Source: Earliella scabrosa | Taxonomy: Eukaryota > Basidiomycota > Agaricomycetes > Polyporales > Polyporaceae | NCBI GenBank assembly: GCA_022605405.1 | Contig: JABYQQ010000002.1 | Location: 1,550,001-1,614,000 of the forward strand | Length of the DNA: 64,000 nt | Reading direction: 5' to 3' | In this document: one piece after another, positions 58,301 through 64,000 of the stretch | Numbering within the stretch: position 1 is the stretch's first letter | Layout: the number at the start of each line of letters is the position of its first letter | The notes under the pieces: generated by a model | Told to the model about the DNA's origin: nothing | Seen by the model: only the letters and a program-made list of their open reading frames with translations | The model's database searches: none | Translations under genes and position numbers: made by a program

Positions 58301-61283
58301 ATTTTGTTGAGTGCAATGCTAGTCACTATATCGACTCCCGAGGCAGGAGGGGGCCGTGTTATAAAGATAAAGCTGTTTGCTCGTTGCTTGTCGAAGAGCT
58401 GAAGGACGTTCTCCCCACAGTAGAGCCGGTATCCGCGTGTCCCTTGCCAGTATGCCGACATCAGCCCCGATGCTTTCGGCATGAACGAGCAGACGACGAC
58501 ATTTCGGTCCACCTCGGCCTTGGGTAGGGTGTGAACTGAAGTCGTGACGCAGAGTATCAATACAGCGCTCACATCACTGTCCCACGGAATCGGCCCCTTC
58601 AGGAACACGCCGACAGAGAAGCGGTCATCGGTCTATATGGGAACCCGGTGAGAACGTCGCCGAATAAATAAAGCTGTGGAGTACCTGGACGATCAGTAAA
58701 CGACGCTCGAAATTCTCAGCTGCGACGCGCATATACTCAAAGAACGCAGCTCGACCTTGCTGCGACGAGCTATACAGCTTCTGTAGACGCAGAGGACCGC
58801 CTAGCTTCCGGTCTTCAAGATCACGCGCCTGCAAGATCTCGGAACGCATAAGACTACGAACGGTTTCCGTCAGTTGAGCTTAGAATACGGAAGATGCACC
58901 CAAGTTACTGACCTATTCCAGACATACGGATCTTTCTCAGGAGTCAATCCCAGCTGATAGCTGAACGCGTACTTCTCTGCAGTAGAGAACGCGCTGAAGT
59001 CGATTTGCCCTAAGTGCTTGCGGATGTCCAACTGATGCTTGTTCGCAAATCGCACCGCCATCATGGCAAGCTCGTATTCCGATACTGCCAGCTTCTCGAA
59101 CGTCAGTAGTCCGACGAGGGTCTCTTCGGATTCGAGCGCAGCGACTTCATGCTCTCCCGCAGAGTGCGTGCTCTGCATGAACTCGTCGTAGAATGCTTTT
59201 GCAGCATCTCGCAGTTGGTCGAGGATGAATGGGACGTCCGGATCGGTGGGAGGCTTGGCAAGCCTGTCCGGGATTTTGACAGATCCTCCATCTACGACGA
59301 GGGAATGAAGGGCGTTCAGATCTTGGCACTCGTCGCTCATGGCGCCTTTCGGACTGTATCGCACCCACTTGTTGTGCAGGTTGACGATCCGAGCAAGTGC
59401 CATGCTAAATCGTTCGTCAGTAGCAGTAGAGAGAGCGTGAGTTTGACAGTGCTAACCTATTATAAGATGCAAAGTGGCGAGCCAAGTCCTCCCTAGTGAC
59501 GTTGTTTACTACATGCTCCTTTCCAGGGGGATAAGTGTATGACTGTACATCTCACGTTAGATCGTCGGGCGTCCTTCGTAATGTAATGGACGCACCTCAG
59601 CAACCTTCGCAGGCACGAAGTCAGGGTCCCATATTACCGTGTATTCATCACCGTCTACAACGCCAATATGATTCGTAAGAAGGTACCTATGGTTTCATGC
59701 GGACCACTCACCTAGATCACCCCCAGCGCTCATTGACGGAGCTGCTCGACGACCTTTGGAGGAGAATACAATACAATCGACCAGATGAGACAATCGTGGA
59801 TGGTCAACCGCCCAAAGCTTCAGGCAGTCTCCTGGGTGAAGACATGGATTGCGTACGACAAGGACTTGGGTGTTGGTGAGCGTAGTCACGCCCTTCCTAG
59901 GAACTGAGACGCGGACATATGCTTCCCCTTCATTCAGGACACCGTACGGGTCGCACACTCCGAAGAGGAAGCGCGACTTGGGAATGATCATCCTCGCGCG
60001 GAATTTCTCCTTCTTCTTGAATGCGCCGATCTCCGCCATCTGGGCAGAGCGGATCTTTTGCTGCACCTCACGAGATTCGAGGCCCTCGAGGATGAGCCGC
60101 TCAGCCGAGTCGTACTGCTTGAGTGCGCAGAGGATATTGAAGGCAACCTGCCAGTCCGTGGTTGCGACGCGAATCCAGTCGTGGTACTGATCTTGTCGCT
60201 TGAGGAATGTCTCAGGAGAGATTCCAAGGCTGGCTAGTAGAACGACGATTTCGTTGTTAAGCCTTGCGTAGGAGTAGGGAGCCGAGTACGCGACCACCGA
60301 GAACGTGTTGTCATTCGTGGCGCGGAACTTCCTCTGACTAGCTCGGAACTGAACGACGCATTGCTTATTGAGTTCCGGGTGTAGCATGAGAACCCCCTGT
60401 GTAGCGGCAGATCAGATCTAGAATGAAGAAAGCTCATGGTCTCGATAGAGGACTCGGACGCACTTTGTACCCCTTATACCTGGACCGGGGCGATTAGAAG
60501 GGGCACAATAAGTATAGCAATTATGAGCGTACCGGATTTGGAACACGCATGGAGTGTATGGGCGACCATGAAACATCAATTTCTTGCGTCGACTCAAAAG
60601 TCGCGCGAAGTTAGGGCCAATCAACCCACACCCGTCAGAGAAGTTCTCCCCGTTGTCGATGATGTCTTCGATGTCTTCGGTTACCTTCGGATCCAACGTC
60701 CAGTCGATCTCCGCCTTCGAGAACAGCAGTCCTATTCGTTTTGCACCTGCACGAGGAAGTGAGTACACAGGAAGAGGGAACGAAGGTGATGGAGCGCACA
60801 TTTCGCGACATTCTTGATCTTGCTGAAATCGCCGTAGGCGTTAATGCGACGCTCCAACTCTGTATCCGTCCCCGAGCGCAAGAAACAGCTTCCAGAGCGC
60901 TGTCGTTGATAGAGCATAAGCGCGTCGCTTCCTCTCTCAGGACATTGACCCACCAGCTGAGAATTGCTATGCCCGTAAAATCGATACTCGACACCATTGA
61001 GGTGGAGCCCAGCCTTGAACAGACGGATCTTGTAATCTCGACCCACGTATGGCGGCTTGTCTGGGAATCGGAGTCCTTCGAATGAGGCAAGGATGAACTT
61101 GCTGGGGTCGTCCGAATGGAGGATCCTGTTGGACGGGAAGAGCGTCCACTGCAACTTGATTGCTTCCGCCGTGAACGAAACGTGCATTCCCATCCCAGCA
61201 CGCTTGGGCGGTGGCAGACGCGCAGTGAATATCCATTCTGTGTCGTCAGGCGAAGGATTTGCACGGAGAACGATTGAGGCCAT
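55320..61283 (-). CDS. RNA-dependent RNA polymerase fused to a UPF1/SEN1-type helicase
   Basis: The N-terminal half is a eukaryotic silencing RdRP: F-Y-G-H-S-N-S-Q-L, D-G-C-G-L-I-G-P, F-Q-I-R-Y, G-V-L-M-L-H-P, the block F-L-F-G-V-C-D-P-Y-G-V-L and H-P-G-D-C-L-K-L. The catalytic D-L-D-G-D-E-Y is rebuilt across an intron near 59680. The C-terminal half is an SF1B helicase: G-P-P-G|T-G-K-T-T (56785/56720), I-D-E-A-S-Q-I-T, V-L-V-G-D-Q, Q-Y-R-F, I-D-G-F-Q-G-R-E-G-D and R-R-L-N-V-A-W-T-R. Introns between the halves (near 58290 and 58130) keep phase: V-Q-Q|Q-C-G-R and F-E-H|V-Q-T-E-E-F. The start M-A-S-I-V-L-R-A-N-P is the first ATG in frame, and the large N-terminal domain of typical basidiomycete RdRPs is missing. 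It should make double-stranded RNA in RNA silencing. An ATG near 58190 could allow a separate helicase transcript. Confidence 0.8.
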
Positions 61284-61548
61284 CGCAGGCTGCGATGGGG
61301 GCACGATGATACCTGTTAGATGGTCCAACGGGAGAGGAACGCCCGAAGGCAATATGCACGTGGACTACCGCAGCATCCACGAACCTTGTTCGACTGTGAG
61401 AACTTCGAGGTAGCCGGCCGCCGTGGGTCTAAGTTGTATAAGTAGCCATATGAATGCCTGCTACATCGCGACACATGTTGAGCTCGTACATCGTAAGCAC
61501 CAACGGCGCATGGCTGCTGACTATCGTTTGGCTTAGTATAATGTGCAG
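61284..61548. promoter_or_regulatory. Probable bidirectional promoter (RdRP-helicase / P-loop ATPase)
   Basis: This 265-bp gap separates the divergent starts at 61283 and 61549. Inferred from arrangement. An open stretch of RdRP frame continues to about 61370 without another ATG. Confidence 0.3.
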
Positions 61549-62287
61549 ATGTCGCAAGACCTCGCACTCCGAGCAAAGCCGGCCTTTGAGGCGGTGTTCG
61601 TCCTGGGACCATCGTCGAGTGGGAAGACCACCCTGTGCGAGGCATTAGCTAGCGCACTGCACATCCCGCCTGCTCAGTACATCAAGGAGGTAGCCAGAGC
61701 CGTGATGAAAACTCACCGGTTCACACGAGACGACACGGATACCTATGAGATGCAACACGCAATCATGGCCGCACAGCTACGAGCGGAGCAAATAGCAATG
61801 GCGGCGATCGCGCAGCAGAACGAACATGGTTTGATCCTGAGCGATCGGTCGGCTGTGGACCCAATCGTCTATGCAGGAACGTCGACGGCATCTGGGGCGG
61901 AGGAGAGGCGTCAGCGACTGTTGCATGATGACGCATTCAGAACAATCTTACCATTCTACCAACGTTCGCTATTCGGTACGTTGACCTTCAATGGCTCGCC
62001 TTGAAGGCATACTGATTCTTGCGCTGGCAGTGGTGTTAGAGCCAGTGGTAGAGTGGATTGAAGACGACGGCGTGAGGTCGCTGGAAGATCCCTGGAGGTA
62101 TGCGAGAGAGCTGAAGAAGACACTAGACAATCTTGCTATCCCTTACATAGCTCTTGGAGTGGAGACGAAAGACCTGTTGGAAAGGGTTGAGTTAGTAACT
62201 AGTCGGCTATTCGCCGCCGCCGTCGAGCATGATGTGCAGAGTCAGAGTCCGGTTCATCTCGCGGCGAAGTCTATGACCTCGAACTAG
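61549..62287 (+). CDS. P-loop ATPase/kinase (AAA_28-like)
   Basis: Two exons, 61549-61975 and 62031-62287, join in phase 1. The Walker A is V-L-G-P-S-S-S-G-K-T-T-L-C-E-A-L near the N-terminus. L-I-L-S-D-R-S-A-V-D-P-I-V-Y-A fits a Walker B/substrate-binding loop of small nucleotide kinases. The second exon gives V-V-E-W-I-E-D-D-G-V-R and ends A-A-K-S-M-T-S-N. I place it in the AAA_28/NadR-like kinase family. It probably phosphorylates a small molecule or lipid, but the substrate cannot be read. The ATG at 61549 is the first in frame; a GTG six bases earlier was not chosen. Confidence 0.72.
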
Positions 62288-62436
62288 TACTTGGGGCACC
62301 AGTCACACGAATTGTATCACACCAAACAGACGTTGTATTTGTAGAAGACAAGCTGAGAAAACAATATATATGCTGGAACAGACGGGACATTAGGGCAACC
62401 ATGCGGAGACGACAACCGTTAGACTCACTACGTCGC

Positions 62437-64000
62437 TCATCTCACTCTCGACAGTTTGCACGCGTCCGATCCTGCAGTCCATCTCCCGGCAAGCCTAGGC
62501 TGTGAGGATAGTGGTCTACTTCCTAACGCAGGGAACGTATCTTCGAACGTCTCTGCCTGGTGAGTAGAGAGTCGGCCCATTCGTTCTGTTACGCTGGCAA
62601 CATCCAAGGGATATGTACTCGGACGAGAAGGCGGGGACGCTTGCTCCCGGTTCTGGAACAGGCTCTTGACACCATACGTGGTTCCCGTGGATGCGGTGGA
62701 AGACGCCACAGTGACGCTGTTCTCCCCTATTCTCCCGTCCTGAGCGACGGTGCCGGTAGCGGCGCGGGCGACGGGCCACGCACCCGGGACCAGAGCACCC
62801 TGAGGTCGAGTTGCGAGGCTTTGAATGGCTATTAGGGGTATGGGTCGTATAGTTGATCCAGCCGTTGAGAGACAGGGCGCGCCAGGAAGGCTCGCGGTAC
62901 GAGATGAGATCGCGAGAGCATCAACCCACGCGCCCTCGTAGGCTCGCCATCGTTGTGCGAGCCCGCCGAGGAGTGTGTCCCGCCCTGGGCCGTCGAGGAA
63001 GCGACGGTTGGTGACGACTATCATGCCGGCTTTGCACCGGGTGAGCATGACGTTCATGCGATTGAGGGAGCGGAGGAAGCCGGGCTTCGTAGTGCGCACG
63101 GTCGAGACGATGACGTATGGAGCCTCGTGTCCTTGGAAGCTGTCGACGTTGTAGACGCACTCCCACGGCAAGTCCTCGGCCTTGAGCCGTGCTGTGATTG
63201 CGGCACGCTGAGCGTCGTACGGCGTGATGACGCATAAGTTGAGACGCTTGTAGTAGTGTTGCACGAGATTCACGATAGCGTGCACTTCCTCCGTATTCTG
63301 GAGTACAATCGCATGAGTACGTTGAGTGAAGGTCAAAGTGAGCGAGTAATCCTGAACCCCGTACCTTCCAACTTGAGCCCACCGACTCCTCAGCACCTTT
63401 CCTCACATCGACGAAGCGCACGCACGACCCGTCGGTGATGTTGTGAACAGACTTCAGCTTCGAGTTGTAGACTTGGTCTGAGATGAAGTCGCCCAACGGA
63501 ACCGGCATACGATATTGCGTGTTCAGAAAGTACGCCAAGGGCTTGAGCTGCTTGAAGTCGAAGATGGTCTTCATGAGAGGAGCCGTTTCTTTGCCATACG
63601 GTGGCACTGCACGACTCAATCAGCTTCAGATCTGGATCAACAAGGACACGTCGCTAACGTTGCTTCGGGTCGCCGAACATGCAGACCTTCTCCAGACGCT
63701 TGAAGGTGTGAAAGAGGTGCTGGATGGCACAGTCAGCGTTATGCGGACTCAGGGACGCGCTATCTCACGCACCAGGAACTCGAACGAGTCGATTTGCGAC
63801 GCTTCGTCGACTATCAGTCGTTCGACTGGCACAAAGCGGAACACTGCAGAGCTGTCGAGTGCGGGGTTGGACAGCATCGCCACCGTGCACAAGATGGTTG
63901 TTGCGCCGCTCAGCTTGCGCTCTGTATAGACGGGATCGGAGAAGAGATCATCCGAGCGAATCAGCCGCTCTTCGATGCTTTCGTACAGGTGTTCGTGCCT
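62437..64000 (-). CDS. Dna2/Nam7-like SF1B helicase, copy C (5' part beyond window)
   Basis: The gene enters from the right edge in the region corresponding to the E-H-L-Y-E stretch after motif Ia, so its P-loop lies outside. Motif II V-D-E-A-S-Q-I-D, III F-G-D-P-K-Q|L-P-P, Q-Y-R-M-P-V-P-L-G, I-T-P-Y-D-A-Q-R, V-D-S-F-Q-G-H-E-A-P-Y-V and N-R-M-N-V-M-L-T-R are intact. Unlike copies A and B, the last exon extends about 150 residues beyond the core in a Ser/Thr/Pro-rich tail ending K-L-S-R-V-R. It converges on the P-loop ATPase gene with 149 bp between stops. Confidence 0.75.

Noticed and set aside
61385..61545. Extra 5' exon for the RdRP gene
   Set aside because: Every ATG-started frame there meets a stop quickly and no phase-compatible donor was found.

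Overview
The window looks like nuclear DNA of an agaricomycete fungus (Basidiomycota), most likely a wood-decay or related polypore-type species. The reasons are: many very short introns (about 50-65 bp) with GTNNGT donors and CTRAC-like branch sites, dense genes on both strands, and families typical of Agaricomycetes (DUF6535-type membrane proteins, F-box proteins, CFEM proteins, S28 serine peptidases, amplified SF1 helicases). I identified no transposase or reverse transcriptase, and no rRNA or convincing tRNA.

Layout. 1-5.4 kb: the tail of an unknown gene, a spliced RING-finger gene (minus) and two decayed copies of an S28 peptidase gene. 6.8-15 kb: unplaced fragments, a WD40 propeller gene with an unfamiliar N-terminal half, and a gene that splices in frame into a protein with two F-boxes. 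16-23.4 kb: the intact S28 peptidase, a CTD-kinase gamma subunit (Ctk3-like) divergent from a pinin-like splicing factor, and a GPI-type CFEM protein. 24-36 kb: flavin-reductase-like gene 1, a helicase relic, a CFEM pseudogene, a DUF6535 membrane-protein gene whose C-terminus is an array of micro-exons, a flavin-reductase pseudogene and an SF1 helicase. 37-40 kb: two paralogous unknown genes. 40.6-52.6 kb: helicase relics around a second complete helicase, and two more DUF6535 genes. 54-64 kb: flavin-reductase-like gene 3, a gene joining an RNA-silencing RNA-dependent RNA polymerase to a UPF1/SEN1-type helicase, a P-loop ATPase gene, and a third Dna2/Nam7-like helicase cut by the window edge.

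Two things stand out. First, the DUF6535 gene at 27.4-31.0 kb ends in 18 tandem micro-exons (16 of 36 nt, one of 33, one of 42). All are bounded by phase-2 introns with a modal period of 89 bp, and together they encode a 12-residue repeat close to A-E/K-L-L-K-T-L-T-V-S-M-D/A. The introns are repeated too and carry a GCGTCAG...CTGACGC inverted repeat. My exon model sums to a whole number of codons (803 residues). Second, the RdRP and helicase reading frames at 55.3-61.3 kb are joined by introns of matching phase. This would put in one chain the polymerase and helicase activities that fission yeast keeps as separate RDRC subunits.

Much of the rest is segmental duplication and decay. A convergent flavin-reductase/helicase pair occurs three times, with members intact, broken or replaced. 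Exon models were built by eye from splice signals and phase; they have not been checked against transcripts or databases.
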